Assembly (NCBI RefSeq): GCF_003096275.1
Contig: NZ_QENQ01000001.1
Coordinates: 1,856,731 to 1,920,730 of the forward strand
Reading direction: 5' to 3'
Length of the DNA stretch: 64,000 nt
Origin: Sphingomonas pokkalii
GTDB taxonomy: Bacteria; Pseudomonadota; Alphaproteobacteria; Sphingomonadales; Sphingomonadaceae
The translations under genes and the position numbers were made by a program. This document shows, piece after piece, positions 1 to 10,800 of the stretch; the stretch's first letter is position 1; each line of letters starts with the position of its first letter. The notes below the pieces were generated by a model, which had not been told where the DNA came from, searched no databases, and saw only the letters and a list, made by a program, of their open reading frames with translations.

Positions 1-88
1 CACCTACGCCCGGCAATGGCGGCGGAGACAACAATGCACTAACTAACAACCCGGACCACCCGGTGGGGGCTGCTCACAGAACGCGCGG

Positions 89-334
89 GTGGTAATCGAC
101 GGTTCGGGGGAGCGAACGTTCCGCCGAGACCTGCAAACGCACCTCAAGCGCCACACACCGACAGGTTCGATTAAGGACATCAGGATGAAAGATTCGCAGG
201 GGGATACACTTGTGCAGCTCGCCGATATGTGTGTCGGTGCAATCGCACGATCCTACCGGGATGACCGGAAGGACAGCGGGCGCTGGCGCGGCATGTTGCG
301 CTCAAAGATTGACGATGTTTGGGACTTCAGGTGA
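89..334 (+). pseudogene. DUF3800 protein, C-terminal remnant
   Basis: An 81-codon reading frame opens with GTG and follows an in-frame stop at 44-46, so the N-terminal part is missing. The last 40 residues carry the pattern of DUF3800 proteins: an Asp-Ser pair, then VQLADMCVGAIARSY, then a charged tail ending in WDFR. DUF3800 is an RNase H-like fold family often found near mobile elements; its function is unknown. The catalytic N-terminal half is absent, so this is probably a decayed gene at the edge of a rearranged region. The family call is from motif recall, not a search. Confidence 0.55.
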
Positions 335-712
335 ATGTTGCGCTTCCCTGTCCTATCCTACCGATCGGCAGGAACGCGCACCATACGGTGACAGTTCGGA
401 GCAGGGAAGCGACTTGGCGACAAGCGATATATGGCTGCACGCTTAAAAGTTCAACAACGTTCTGACGCTTGCTCAACCTCATCCGCTGCCGGCGGGTTAG
501 GCGGATGATGCCGCACCCACTCGCCGAGGGAGCCTATTCCCGCCTACTTTAGGCCCAAGCGGAGCTTGGCACTCGCCTTTCGCTATCCCGCACTACTTTA
601 GTGAATGTCCGCAGCGAAGGTGCGTTTCCCATTGTAATCACAGCGGTTTATCGAACTGACTGGTCCCCGACCGGTTTGATTGATTTTGATTGTTTTCCAA
701 AGCCCTGGGGCA
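335..712. other. Intergenic, no gene recognised
   Basis: No frame in this stretch has convincing protein character. It lies between two partial genes and is probably debris of past insertions or deletions. Confidence 0.4.
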
Positions 713-943
713 TCAGGGTTGCCATCCGCCAATGTCGCGCCAGCACTCAGCCACACCGGGCAGGGCTCGCCACCCGAACCGGTCAATCGTCTTGTCGTAG
801 ATCGAGGTTACGAACACGGGGCCGCCGATGGTTTCCAGCGCCTGCCCAAATGCTCGTAGCTCGTTCCATGCATCATCATCGCCGCGACGCTCGTATGCCT
901 CAGCCAGATCAACGAGACGGCGGGTGATGGTTCCAAGTGCCAT
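713..943 (-). CDS. Small hypothetical protein (76 aa)
   Basis: A 76-aa frame starts at ATG 943 with a G-rich stretch about 8 bases upstream that could act as a ribosome binding site. The N-terminal 40 residues (MALGTITRRLVDLAEAYERR onward) look like an amphipathic helical segment with normal composition. No family is recognised. The start lies only about 20 bases from an IS630 remnant on the other strand, so the gene may be a truncated or displaced survivor. Function unknown. Confidence 0.4.
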   Translation of the reverse strand: MALGTITRRLVDLAEAYERRGDDDAWNELRAFGQALETIGGPVFVTSIYDKTIDRFGWRALPGVAECWRDIGGWQP

Positions 944-964
944 GTCTTACGCCCCCAGACGCAC

Positions 965-1203
965 CGCAGCCGAAGCTTCACGTCCCACCCAACATCTCGA
1001 TCGTCACGATTCCATCGAAGAGCCCAGAGCTCAATCCGCAGGAGAAGGTCTGGCAGTTCCTGCGCGACAACTGGCTGTCGAACCGCGTCTTCGGCTCCTA
1101 CGACGAGATCGTCGACCAGTGCTGCGACGCCTGGAACAGACTCGTTGACCAGCCATCGCGCATCATGTCCCTCGGACTCCGTGCATGGGCGCACGGGTCG
1201 TGA
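965..1203 (+). pseudogene. IS630-family transposase, C-terminal remnant
   Basis: The frame encodes the last ~80 residues of an IS630-type DDE transposase. It contains SPELNPQEKVWQFLRDNWLS, with the conserved final catalytic Glu in the PELNPxE motif, followed by the typical tail RIMSLGLRAWAHG. The first two catalytic aspartates and the helix-turn-helix are missing, so the copy is inactive. No intact terminal inverted repeat was found around it. Confidence 0.8.
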
Positions 1204-1311
1204 TCACTGAATCTTGGTATTACTTGTCAGCTATCCGGCGCAGGTAGCTCCGCCAATCTGACGTGACCCGGACGCGATGGCAGGTCCGCACTCGCCCGCA
1301 TGGCTCCTGGG

Positions 1312-2328
1312 TCAGGTCGTATGGTGCGGCGCCTTCACGTCGCGCAGGATCGCGTCGATCAGCTGCTCCACGCCCTCACCGCGTGCAAGCGCCTGATAGT
1401 TGACGATGATCCGGTGACGCAGCACGGGACGGGCGATCGATGCGATGTCGTCGCAGCTGACGGCGAAGCGATCGTCGAGCAGGCACCGCACCTTCGCGGC
1501 GAGGATCAGGCCCTGGATGCCGCGCGGCGATGCGCCCAGCGCGACGCCATGATTGACCGCCTCGGGGGCATAGGGGCTGCCCGGCTGGGTCGCCATGACC
1601 AGGCGGATCGCATAGCCCTTCGCCACTTCGGGCACCGGCACCTGACGGACCACCTCGCGAAGCCGGCACAGCGTCGCCGCGTCGCTGACGGGATCGATCG
1701 TCACCTGCCCGCCCCCGGTCGTGCGATCGACGATCGCGTGATATTCGGCTTCAGTCGGGTAGCCGACGAGCAGCTTGAACAGGAAGCGATCGAGCTGCGC
1801 CTCGGGCAGCGGATAGGTGCCCTCCTGGTCGATCGGGTTCTGCGTCGCCATCACGCAGAAGGGCTCGGGCATCTTCAGCGTCCGGCGACCCACCGTCACC
1901 TGTCGCTCCTGCATCACTTCCAGCAGCGCGGACTGCGTCTTCGGCGTGGCGCGGTTGATCTCGTCGGCCAGCACCAGATTGGCGACGATCGGCCCCTGCT
2001 GGAAGGTCAGTTCATGCCCGCCCCCTGCGACCTCGGTCAGCATCGTCGTGCCGATAATGTCCGCCGGCATCATGTCGGGGGTGAACTGGATGCGCGAAAA
2101 GGGCAGGTCGACCGCGCGGCTGATCGAATTGACCAGCATCGTCTTGCCCAGCCCCGGCACGCCTTCCAGCAGGACATGCCCGCCCGCCATCAGTGCGGTC
2201 AGCACGCCGTCGATGACGTCGTCCTGCCCCACCATCATCCGGCCCACCTGTTCGCGGATACGGCGATAGGTCGTGCGGAAATCGCCCGCCTGCTCTCGCG
2301 CCTGGTCGGCCTGTTGGGTCAGCGTCAT
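1312..2328 (-). CDS. moxR: MoxR-type AAA+ ATPase
   Basis: A 338-aa MoxR-family AAA+ ATPase, a cytosolic chaperone-like ATPase thought to act with VWA-domain partners. Visible motifs are Walker A in LLEGVPGLGKTMLVNS, Walker B in LVLADEINRATPKTQ, and the sensor-like ATQNPIDQEGTYPLPEAQLD with the arginine/Asp region typical of MoxR. The frame could open further upstream (2364 or 2409), but those starts would lie on or against the direct-repeat site at 2379-2395, so ATG 2328 is preferred. The gene follows the response regulator on the same strand. The DUF58, BatA and VWA partners that usually adjoin moxR are 13-17 kb away in the same locus, which is an unusual split. Confidence 0.9.
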   Translation of the reverse strand: MTLTQQADQAREQAGDFRTTYRRIREQVGRMMVGQDDVIDGVLTALMAGGHVLLEGVPGLGKTMLVNSISRAVDLPFSRIQFTPDMMPADIIGTTMLTEVAGGGHELTFQQGPIVANLVLADEINRATPKTQSALLEVMQERQVTVGRRTLKMPEPFCVMATQNPIDQEGTYPLPEAQLDRFLFKLLVGYPTEAEYHAIVDRTTGGGQVTIDPVSDAATLCRLREVVRQVPVPEVAKGYAIRLVMATQPGSPYAPEAVNHGVALGASPRGIQGLILAAKVRCLLDDRFAVSCDDIASIARPVLRHRIIVNYQALARGEGVEQLIDAILRDVKAPHHTT

Positions 2329-2378
2329 GGGTTGGGCACTCAGATGAGGGGTCATGGCATCCATGGTTGCATTGCGGG

Positions 2379-2395
2379 CTTGCACCAGCCTTGCA
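2379..2395 (-). promoter_or_regulatory. Candidate response-regulator site upstream of moxR
   Basis: Read toward moxR the site is TGCAAGGCTGGTGCAAG: two TGCAAG half-sites with an 11-bp period, 50 bases before the chosen start. It matches three other sites at 6376, 19799 and 19844. An 11-bp direct repeat suits OmpR-family dimers. That the adjacent regulator binds here is inferred. Confidence 0.6.
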
Positions 2396-2422
2396 AAGCC
2401 GCCGTGCAAGTGAATGCCGGCA

Positions 2423-3097
2423 CTAATCGGATTGCACCAGCTGGTAGCCGACGCCGCGGATCGAAGAGACCTTCACGGCATCGGTCTTGGTTGCCAGCGC
2501 CTTGCGGAGCCGCGAGATGATCGATTCCAGCGAATTGCCGTTGACGAACTTGTCATAGCCATAGACGCGCGATTCCAGCGTCTCGCGCCGGACGATCGCG
2601 CCTTCGCGCGCCATCAGCGCCGCCAGCACCAGCGCCTCGGACCGGCGCAGCGACATCGGCGCATCGTTGACGAAGAATCCGCCGCTTTCGACATCGTGCA
2701 GGATCGGGCCGAACCGCTTGATCTCGCGCACCGCATCGATGCGATCGCGCAGCGCGACCCGGATGCGCGCGACAAGCTCGCGCGGCTCGAACGGCTTGGC
2801 GATGTAATCGCGCGCACCCAGTTCAAGCCCGGTGACCTTGTCGTCGATCCCCGCCAGCGCCGACAGCAGCAGGAAACGCTGCGGTCGGCGCTGTGCCTCG
2901 GCAAAGCCGATCAGCGACACGCCGTCGCCGTCCGGCAACATGCGATCGAGCAGGACGAGATCGAACGCATTGTCGAGCAGTGCGTCCTGCGCCATCGCCA
3001 GCGTATCGGCGCGATCGACCACAAATCCCTGCCGCTCCAGATACGCGGTCAGGGTTTCCGCGACGTCGCCATCATCCTCGACCAGCAGCAATCTCAT
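2423..3097 (-). CDS. OmpR-family response regulator
   Basis: A 224-aa two-domain regulator. The receiver (about residues 1-115) has the acidic pair in LLLVEDDGDV, the phospho-acceptor Asp in LVLLDRMLPDGDG, and the conserved Lys in YIAKPFEPREL. The C-terminal winged helix (about 125-220) ends in the typical SIISRLRKAL...VSSIRGVGYQL. The partner kinase is at 6473-7873, with a TonB receptor gene between them. The gene begins 60 bases after the receptor stop and is probably cotranscribed with it. The direct repeats in front of each transcription unit of this locus are its likely targets. Confidence 0.92.
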   Translation of the reverse strand: MRLLLVEDDGDVAETLTAYLERQGFVVDRADTLAMAQDALLDNAFDLVLLDRMLPDGDGVSLIGFAEAQRRPQRFLLLSALAGIDDKVTGLELGARDYIAKPFEPRELVARIRVALRDRIDAVREIKRFGPILHDVESGGFFVNDAPMSLRRSEALVLAALMAREGAIVRRETLESRVYGYDKFVNGNSLESIISRLRKALATKTDAVKVSSIRGVGYQLVQSD

Positions 3098-3157
3098 CGC
3101 GGCACGTCTAGCCGCTTTGCCGCCGGGATGCGAGGATGACGACGGGTCACGCCGGGC

Positions 3158-6100
3158 TCAGAACGTCAGCCGGGTGGACAGCATCACGCTGCGGCCTTCG
3201 ACATTGTACCGCGCCGTATCGTAGGGCAGCCTATCGACGATCGCCAACGGTGCGGCCGCCTTCAGGACGTTGCGCCCCGCGAGCTGGACGTTGAACCAGT
3301 CCGTCGCTGCCCAGGACACGGACAGATCGACCGTGGTCAGCGGCTTGACGCGCTTGATCCATTCCGGGTTGAGCTGAACGCCCGCAGCATAGGCCGATTC
3401 GTAGTCGTTCAGATAGCTCGGCGTGTGATAGACATAGACGTTGGTGCTGACGCGATCGAGGTTCCACTGGACCGATCCGACCACCTTGTACTTGTCCACG
3501 CCCAGAATGCGACCGCGCTGATCGATCACCTGATCGCTGGTCACGCCGATGGTTTCCGCGACGATATTGTCGATATAGGTCACCTTCGGCTGAAAGGTGC
3601 CGAAACTGGTCGAGAACAGATAGCTCACTTCATATGCCAGCGATTCATAGTTCGAACCGACGATGTTGAAGCGCGTGTTGTTGAACGACGTGATCTTGTT
3701 GGTCACGGGATCGCGCGGGTAGAAGAGCGGCAGCTTCAGCACTTCGATCGCCGGCAGGTAATAGAACAATTCGCGCGTCGACGCGAACTGGTTGCGAATT
3801 TTGTTGCGGTTATAGGTAACCGCCATGCTCAGCCCGGACAGGAATCCCGTGGGCTGCCACGAAACGCTGTACACCTGCTGGCGCGACGTTTCGGGCAACA
3901 GGTCGGGGTTGGGCGCGATCACGGAGGGCACGTTGTAGGTACGGGTTCCGTTCGCGATCCGGCTGCAATCGGTGGTGCAGGTGTACAGCGGATCGCCCGA
4001 GATGGCGGTCGTAGTCTGCTGCGTGCCCTGCACCGAATAGAGCTGGGTCGCCGGCGGCGCCTTGAACCCGCGCGTGAACTTGGCGCGGACGTCGATCGTG
4101 TTGGTCGGCGACCACAGCACGCCCCAGGACGGCGTGGTACGCCCGAAGCTGTTCTTGCCGTAGATGATCTCGCCGCCCTGGTCGACGGGCACGCGGTTTA
4201 CCGTGCCGATCGCGCCGACGCTGCTCGTCACATCGCGGCGCAGCGCCATGTTGAAGATCAGTCGGCGGACGAGCGGCAGGGTGTATTCCTTGCCCAGGAC
4301 CGGGAGATTGACTTCGCCGAAAAAGGCGTAGCGCTCGGACGACGGATCGGGCCCCGCAGCGTTGCTGACGACCGTGTTCTTCAGCCCACTGCGCGAAAAT
4401 TCCGCGCCGAACGCATAGCTGATCTCGCCGGCGGGGAGCTTGATCGCCGTGCCGGTCAGCCGCCCTTCGACATTGTCCAGCGAACTGCCCAGATCGTCGA
4501 CGACATAAGGGTAAAGGAACGTGTCGATGCCCGCCCCGCCGCCGGCGGAGCTGCTCTTCCACGGATTGAACGCGACGTTCGGGTCCTTGCTGGTCAGCGC
4601 CGCGCACTGGGCATCGAACGCAGCCTGAAAGGCTGGGCGCCGGTTTAGCGGGATGCGGTTGTTGGCGAGCTGGAAATTGTAGCAGGGATAGGTCGTGACG
4701 CCGTTGGTGACCGTCTTCTGATAGCTGACCAGGCTTCTTACCTGCGTACCCGTTCCTTCGGTCGACGTCTTCGACTTGGTATAGACGATCTGCAGGTCGG
4801 CGAACCTGCCGAAATTATACCCGACCCCAGCGGTTGCGGTCCAGCTCTTGCTGGTGTTGCGGACATCGCCCGGCACCAGTTCGCCTGCAGCGATCTCGCT
4901 GCCCGGATAGTAATAGACCGTGCTGCCATAGGCGGACGAGCCGAAGGTGAAGGCCGGGAACGGGTTGTAATACTGGCCGGGTGCCAGGCTCACGGAAAAT
5001 CCGCCGAACGCGGCATTGGGCTGCGAATTGCGCGCCCAGGTGTACAGGCCGGTGGCGAAAATGCGCAGCCGGTCCGTGATCTTCTGCTCGAAGTTGAGCG
5101 TCGCGCTGACCGTGCTGGTCTTCGACCCCGCAAATTCGGGAACATAGTCGCGCGCGCTGGTGGGCGAGACCTGGATCAGGTTCGCCTGAGTCGGCGCGCC
5201 GGTAAAGCCCGCCGGCACGGTCAGGCCGATCTGCGGCGAGATCTGCTGGCCGGTGCGCGGATCGAACACCGCCGGCTGGAGGGCAACGCCCGGCTGGATG
5301 CCCGAGTTGAACGAACGCCGGTCGAACTGGCTGTTGCCGCCGTAATAGGACGAATAGTTATTGGTCACATAGCCGGTCTTCGCATTCACGATCGGCTCGC
5401 TGCGGCCATATTCCACCGTGGCGGCCACATTGCCGCTGCCCCAGGCGCGGCCCGTGTACAGGCTGACCCGCGTGTCGCGCGCGCCTGAACTGGTCTCGCG
5501 GCGCGACGCGGAGATCGTCGTGCCGACATAATCCTTCTTGAGGATGAAGTTGATGACGCCGCCCATCGCATCGGCACCATAGATCGCCGACTGGCCGCCG
5601 GTGCTGATCTCGACGCGCTCGATCGCGCTCAGCGGGATGCCGTTGAGGTTGACATAGCCCTGCTCGACACCGGCAGCGCCGGCGATGCGGCGCCCGTTGA
5701 CCAGGATCAGCGTGTTGCCCGCGCCGACACCGCCCAGGTTCGCCGCCGACACGCCCAGCGCACCCACATCGGACACGACACGGCTGCCGCTGTTGCCCGT
5801 GGTGGACGTGAGCGGCCCCTTGCTGCGATTGTTGGTGATCGCGCCGATCGTCGCGACGTTCTGCGGCAGGGTGCGGATCAGTTCCTCAACCGTGGTGACG
5901 CCGCGATCGCGGATTTCCTTCGCGTCGATCACTGTCAGCCGCGACGTCTGGTCGCCGCCGCGCAGACGGCTTCCCGTCACCAGGATCGTGCCTTCGGCGG
6001 CGACGCCGGATTTGCTGGCGGGCGCAGTGTCTTCCTCTTCCAGCGTGACCTGCTCGCCCCGGTCTGCCTGTTCCTCGGCTGCATTCTCGCGCGCCTTCGC

Positions 6101-6262
6101 TTCTTCGGCTGCATCGCTGTTTGAAGGAAGCGCGCCCGCGTCGACGCTTGCCGGCGGCGTCTGCGGATTGGCGGCAGCTTGCGACTGCTGCGCAGCGGCG
6201 CTCTGCGCCAGAACCAGATAGGCGACGGCAGAACATGCGCCGAGCAGGACTGACTTCTTCAT
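3158..6262 (-). CDS. TonB-dependent outer-membrane receptor
   Basis: A 1034-aa TonB-dependent receptor. It has a signal peptide (MKKSVLLGACSAVAYLVLAQ, cleavage after AQSAAA), a low-complexity periplasmic stretch to about residue 85, a plug beginning at TILVTGSRLRGGD, and a long beta-barrel ending in a terminal Phe (STRLTF), as for outer-membrane proteins. Length and plug style fit the large peptide or oligosaccharide receptors of sphingomonads; the ligand is unknown. It sits between the kinase and regulator genes of a two-component system. A direct-repeat site lies 113 bases upstream. Association with secreted peptidases in the locus makes a peptide ligand plausible but unproven. Confidence 0.93.
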   Translation of the reverse strand: MKKSVLLGACSAVAYLVLAQSAAAQQSQAAANPQTPPASVDAGALPSNSDAAEEAKARENAAEEQADRGEQVTLEEEDTAPASKSGVAAEGTILVTGSRLRGGDQTSRLTVIDAKEIRDRGVTTVEELIRTLPQNVATIGAITNNRSKGPLTSTTGNSGSRVVSDVGALGVSAANLGGVGAGNTLILVNGRRIAGAAGVEQGYVNLNGIPLSAIERVEISTGGQSAIYGADAMGGVINFILKKDYVGTTISASRRETSSGARDTRVSLYTGRAWGSGNVAATVEYGRSEPIVNAKTGYVTNNYSSYYGGNSQFDRRSFNSGIQPGVALQPAVFDPRTGQQISPQIGLTVPAGFTGAPTQANLIQVSPTSARDYVPEFAGSKTSTVSATLNFEQKITDRLRIFATGLYTWARNSQPNAAFGGFSVSLAPGQYYNPFPAFTFGSSAYGSTVYYYPGSEIAAGELVPGDVRNTSKSWTATAGVGYNFGRFADLQIVYTKSKTSTEGTGTQVRSLVSYQKTVTNGVTTYPCYNFQLANNRIPLNRRPAFQAAFDAQCAALTSKDPNVAFNPWKSSSAGGGAGIDTFLYPYVVDDLGSSLDNVEGRLTGTAIKLPAGEISYAFGAEFSRSGLKNTVVSNAAGPDPSSERYAFFGEVNLPVLGKEYTLPLVRRLIFNMALRRDVTSSVGAIGTVNRVPVDQGGEIIYGKNSFGRTTPSWGVLWSPTNTIDVRAKFTRGFKAPPATQLYSVQGTQQTTTAISGDPLYTCTTDCSRIANGTRTYNVPSVIAPNPDLLPETSRQQVYSVSWQPTGFLSGLSMAVTYNRNKIRNQFASTRELFYYLPAIEVLKLPLFYPRDPVTNKITSFNNTRFNIVGSNYESLAYEVSYLFSTSFGTFQPKVTYIDNIVAETIGVTSDQVIDQRGRILGVDKYKVVGSVQWNLDRVSTNVYVYHTPSYLNDYESAYAAGVQLNPEWIKRVKPLTTVDLSVSWAATDWFNVQLAGRNVLKAAAPLAIVDRLPYDTARYNVEGRSVMLSTRLTF

Positions 6263-6375
6263 CTTCGTACCCCCCGATACCAGGTCAAGTCAGCGCCTGC
6301 GGCCACCGGTCGATCTGATGTCGACTGATCGTGGCTCCGCTGATCTTCAGAGGTCTGGAGGTTTGCCGGAGATGG

Positions 6376-6392
6376 CTTGCACGAACCTTGCA
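6376..6392 (-). promoter_or_regulatory. Candidate response-regulator site upstream of the TonB receptor
   Basis: Read toward the receptor gene the site is TGCAAGGTTCGTGCAAG, two perfect TGCAAG half-sites 11 bp apart. It lies between the kinase gene and the receptor gene, 113 bases before the receptor start. It is one of four matching, similarly oriented sites in the locus. Confidence 0.65.
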
Positions 6393-6472
6393 TAACGGAC
6401 CATGCAGAAAGCCGCTGGGCCAATGATTGAAACGATTTTACGCGATCCGCCAACCGATCCTCAGAAAAGTGT

Positions 6473-7873
6473 TTATGAAGAAAATGTTACGATGAATTCG
6501 GCGCCGCCGCCCGGGGCGTTGGCCGCCCGGGCGCTGCCGCCATGCAGCCGTGCGACTGCACTGACGATGGCCAGACCCAGCCCGAATCCGCGCCGACTCG
6601 CAGCAGGGCGCGCGAACGGCTCGAACAGCAGCGCGGGATCGCCCTCGCCCAGCCCGGCGCCATGGTCGCGCACCGTCACGGCGCCCGTCGCATCCACACA
6701 CACCTCGACCACCGAGCCGGCGGGCGCGAACGATATGGCGTTGTCGATCAGGTTGCTGATCGCGGACCCGATCAGTGTTTCCTCACCCGGGACCTCGAGC
6801 ATCGGCACATCGCTTTCAAAGCGCAGGTCCACGCCGGCGGCCTCCGCAACGGGTGCGAGCTGGCGCATTGCCTTGCCCGCGACGGCGACGAGGTCGGCAA
6901 AGCCGGTTACGTCACGCCGGTTCCCGATGCTCATGAGCTTGAGCAGTTGGTTGACCAGCGCGGTCAGCCGCTGGACGTCACCGACCAGCTTGTCCTTCTG
7001 TGCGCCGTCGTCCATCAGCTCCAGCCGCGTGCGCAGCACCGTCAGCGGGGTGCGCATCTCATGCGCCGCCGCCGACAGGAAGAAGGTCGATCGCCGCTGT
7101 GCCGCATCGACTTCTCCGATCAGGTGATTGACCGCGCGGACCAGCGGCAGGATCTCGGTCGCCACGCCCTTTTCCGGCAGCTTGGCGTCGAGCCGCTGCG
7201 GATCGATGGAGCGCGCCAGCCGCGCAATCCGGCGGATGGACAGGATGTGCACAGAGAAGATCAGCGCGAAGATTGTGAACACCCCGCCTGCGGCCAGCAG
7301 GAAATTGCCGCTGAACGGGCGCAGCAATTTGTCGAAAATCCCGATCTGTTCGACCTTGCCCGGCTCAATCGGGTTTTTCAGGTTCCGATATTCGAAATAG
7401 GTCAGCCGGTCGCAAATGTGGAAGCTGGCGTAATCGTCGCCACCGGCCCCATCGACGATCTTTTCCATCTGGCTGCAAATGCCCGCATCCGTCAGTTCGC
7501 GATGCGCGCGCACCACCCGATCGAGCTTCAGGCTCTGGAACATCACCGGCTCGCCATTGCCGAAAATTCGCTCGTCGATGCGCACATAATAGCGAAAGCC
7601 CGGGTTTCGCGCCTGCACCGCCGCAATAACCGGGTCTTGCGCAATCGACGGCGTTCCCTTTGCATCCGTCCGGGACGCCACGACGAACTGATGCAGTGCA
7701 GTGCGCAACTCGCTCTCGGTCGCTTGCAGCGGTCGCTGCGCCCGCGCGGTCGGCGGCATGTCGAATATCGGCTTCAGGACAAACGCATACAGGCCCCAGC
7801 CGAGGAACAAGGCGGTAAGTGCCGCCATCTGCGCGAACATCGACTTTCGCAAAGTCCCGATCCACGCCCACAT
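6473..7873 (-). CDS. Sensor histidine kinase
   Basis: A 466-aa membrane kinase. One transmembrane segment is near residues 15-35. A periplasmic sensor region (about 36-195) contains two Cys (GICSQ and HICDR). A second membrane segment is near 200-220, followed by a HAMP-like linker. The dimerisation H-box is FFLSAAAHEMRTPLTVL, the N-box ISNLIDNAISFAP and the G-boxes RDHGAGLG and RRGFGLGLAIV. It starts 20 bases after the TPR gene and is probably the last gene of that long operon. The cognate regulator is presumably at 2423-3097. The sensor domain is not a family I recognise; a redox or disulfide signal is possible but speculative. Confidence 0.9.
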   Translation of the reverse strand: MWAWIGTLRKSMFAQMAALTALFLGWGLYAFVLKPIFDMPPTARAQRPLQATESELRTALHQFVVASRTDAKGTPSIAQDPVIAAVQARNPGFRYYVRIDERIFGNGEPVMFQSLKLDRVVRAHRELTDAGICSQMEKIVDGAGGDDYASFHICDRLTYFEYRNLKNPIEPGKVEQIGIFDKLLRPFSGNFLLAAGGVFTIFALIFSVHILSIRRIARLARSIDPQRLDAKLPEKGVATEILPLVRAVNHLIGEVDAAQRRSTFFLSAAAHEMRTPLTVLRTRLELMDDGAQKDKLVGDVQRLTALVNQLLKLMSIGNRRDVTGFADLVAVAGKAMRQLAPVAEAAGVDLRFESDVPMLEVPGEETLIGSAISNLIDNAISFAPAGSVVEVCVDATGAVTVRDHGAGLGEGDPALLFEPFARPAASRRGFGLGLAIVSAVARLHGGSARAANAPGGGAEFIVTFSS

Positions 7874-7893
7874 TGCTTTTGCTTATGCCTTTC

Positions 7894-10800
7894 TCATTGC
7901 TCCGGCTCCCCGCCGCCCGTCAGCTTCGGCAGGTCGGGCAGGTCGGCGCCGTTTGGCCCACGCTTGCGCGCTTCGAGCGTGCGTGCGAGCGCATCATAGA
8001 CGCGCTGCCGCGCCGCATCGTCCCGCCACAGCGCGAGGATGCCGACCGCGCGCTGCATCGCGACGGAGAGAGCCTCCACGCTGTCGAGCATGTCCGCCGG
8101 ATACAGCATCTGGACCAGGCCCGCCTGGAGAAACGCGGCCGCATTCGCGAAATCCCCGCTGCGGGCATAGATATGCGCGGCATCGAGGCGACCGTCCGGC
8201 GACATCACGGGCATGTCGCGCAGGCGCTGGTCGAGCACCGCCAGGTCACCGGGCGCGAGCGCCGCGTCCATCCGAAGGGCGACCGCCATCAGTCTGCGAA
8301 CGTCGTCCGCATCGGCAGATCCGCCGCGCGCCGCGTCGAGCAACTGGCGCAGCACCGCCTCGCCCTCGCCTCGCCGCACCGGGCCCTCCGCCCCGACCGC
8401 ATACAGCATCTGCTGCCGCGCCTGTTGCACGGGGGCCATCGCCGCCGGATAGCGTTGCAACTCTGCGCTGATCCGGGGCTCCGCGATCCATGCCGCGCCG
8501 GCCTCGCCCGCCCTGACCGCTGCGTTCAGCGTATAGACAAAACCCAGCCGCGTGCGTCCCGCCTCGTTCTCGCTCGCCCCGGCGGAATCGCGCCAAATCG
8601 CGCGCAAGGTGCCGCGTCCACCATCGGGCTCCCGCGCCGCCTGGAGCAACGGTCCAAGTCCCGCGTCTCCGGCGGGACCGCCGCTCCCCGACGCGCGCGC
8701 CTGCCGCGCCGCCACCGCGACTACCGACGGCAGGTGCGGCGCATGGGCGCGATATGCCTCGTACAGCGGCGTGAACAGGCCCGCGAGCCCCCCGCCCCCG
8801 CCACGGGCACGCATCGCCTGCGAACGGTTGAGCAGGTGGACGAGCAGATCGACGTCGTCGAGATCGACTCCGGCGGCCTTGGCGACATCGGCGGCGTCTT
8901 GCTGCCGGTCGAGCAGGCGATAGGTCAGGGCCAGCATCGTGGTGGCGAGTGTGTCGTCGCTTTCGCCCGCCACCCGCGCCTTCAGCGCCTCGGCAAAGGC
9001 CGGCCAATCCGATCGCTGGGCAGTGAGCGCCAGCACCTGGTCGCGATAGCGCGGGTTGCCGGGGTCGATGCCAACCATCTTGCGTGCCATGGCGAGGCGC
9101 TGCTCGACACTGGTCCCCGCATCGTCCGTCGCAAGCTGCTGATAGGCCGTCGCCGCCGCGCCCGGATCGGAGCCGGGATCGGCAAGGAATGCTGCGATCT
9201 GTTGCCGGCGAATATCCGGCAGGAAATTGGCAATGACCTGATCGATACGCGAGCTGGTATAGCCGCTCTGCGACAGCGATTCTGCCAGCGCGGTAAGCTG
9301 GAGAAAGGCCTGCGTCCGTTCGCCCGCATACCACCGCTCGAGCACGCCGGGCAGCGCGGCGCTGTCCGCATAACGCGCCGCCACGGCCTTTGCCGCGCGC
9401 AGCACCAGCGGCCGGTTCGCCGCCGCCGCCTCGAACTGCAGCAACCGCACGACGAGCGGTCCGCCGCTGCCCGTTCGGGAATCGCGCACAATGGCAACGT
9501 CACGGTCGAGCACGGCCGCCAGGCGGTCGCGCTGCCCCGCGTCGAGCGGTCGGCGCAACAGGTCGGCGAGCGCCAGATCGCTAATCATCGAATCGCCCTC
9601 GCCGCCCACCAGGCGCGCTACGAGGCCGTCGTAGAGCGTAATCAGCTGATCGGTCGTAAACTGGCCCAGCCAGTCCGATCCCGCATCGCCGCCGGTGCGA
9701 GACGTGCGCAGGCTGACGCCCAGCCGGCGATTGCTCTGCGAGATCGTCAGCGCAAGGAGGCGATCGGGCGCAATCAGCCGACTGCCCGCGATTTTCTCCA
9801 GCCGCGCATATCGCGCAGACGAGGCGCGGAAGAGATCGAACAGGATCGCGTCGCGCGCCGGCGAGCGTTGCAGCGGCGCCAACACAGCGTCGCGGAACGT
9901 CTCCGGCGACAGTCGATCCATCGCCTCGGCCAGCATCAGGATGTAGATCGGCTGGCGGAAATTGCCGCTCGGCATACGCGCAGCTTCGTCCCGCGCTGCT
10001 TCCTCCTCGGCGAGCGCGGTGGCGAGCAGGGCCTGGACCTCCTTGCTATCGTCTCGCGACAGTGCGGAGACGAAGCGCAGCATGTCATTGCCCATGGCAA
10101 GCGCCTGTGCACGCAGCGCGGCGATGGGCCAGCCCTCCTGCGCGCCGATCGCCGGCGTCGCGCCGCGCCCGGTCAGCTGTGCCCGGATCCCTGCGGCCCG
10201 ACGATAGGTCGCATCCTTCGCAAAGCTGCGGTCGAGCATCGCGTCCCAGTCGGCGAGCACAGCCCCGGCCCTGCCGGCATCGGCGATGCGATGGCCGAGA
10301 TCGACGATCAGCGCCAGGCGCGGATGGTCCGTAAGCACGTTCGCCGCGCCCGGGCCGAGCGGCGCCATCTCGGCCAGAAACTGCCGCTGGAGATCGGCAA
10401 GCATCGCGTCCGCTGCGGCGCTGCTGCGCGGCCAGGTCAACAACAGGCCTTCGACCATCGTTGCATAGTAACGCCGCACGTCCAGGTCGCGATCGTCGCC
10501 TGCCGCCAGCGGCGTCATCGGCTGTCGCGCGATCAGGGTGCGCAGCCCACGCCAGTACCAGCGCCATGCCAGATCGTCCTGCCCGGCGCCCTCGCGCAGG
10601 ATCGACGTCTTTACCAGCAGGTCGAAATTCGACTGGTCCTGCAACAGTGCGCGGGCATAGTTGGTCAGTGCCTGTGCCGGCCGCCCCGCCGCCGCGTAGG
10701 CATCACCCTTGGTCTCGTCGACATTCACCAGCCCGCCCATCGCGCTCATCAGCGCAAAGGCGCGCTCGGCCCCGGCCTCGTCCTTTTCCTTGAGCATGGT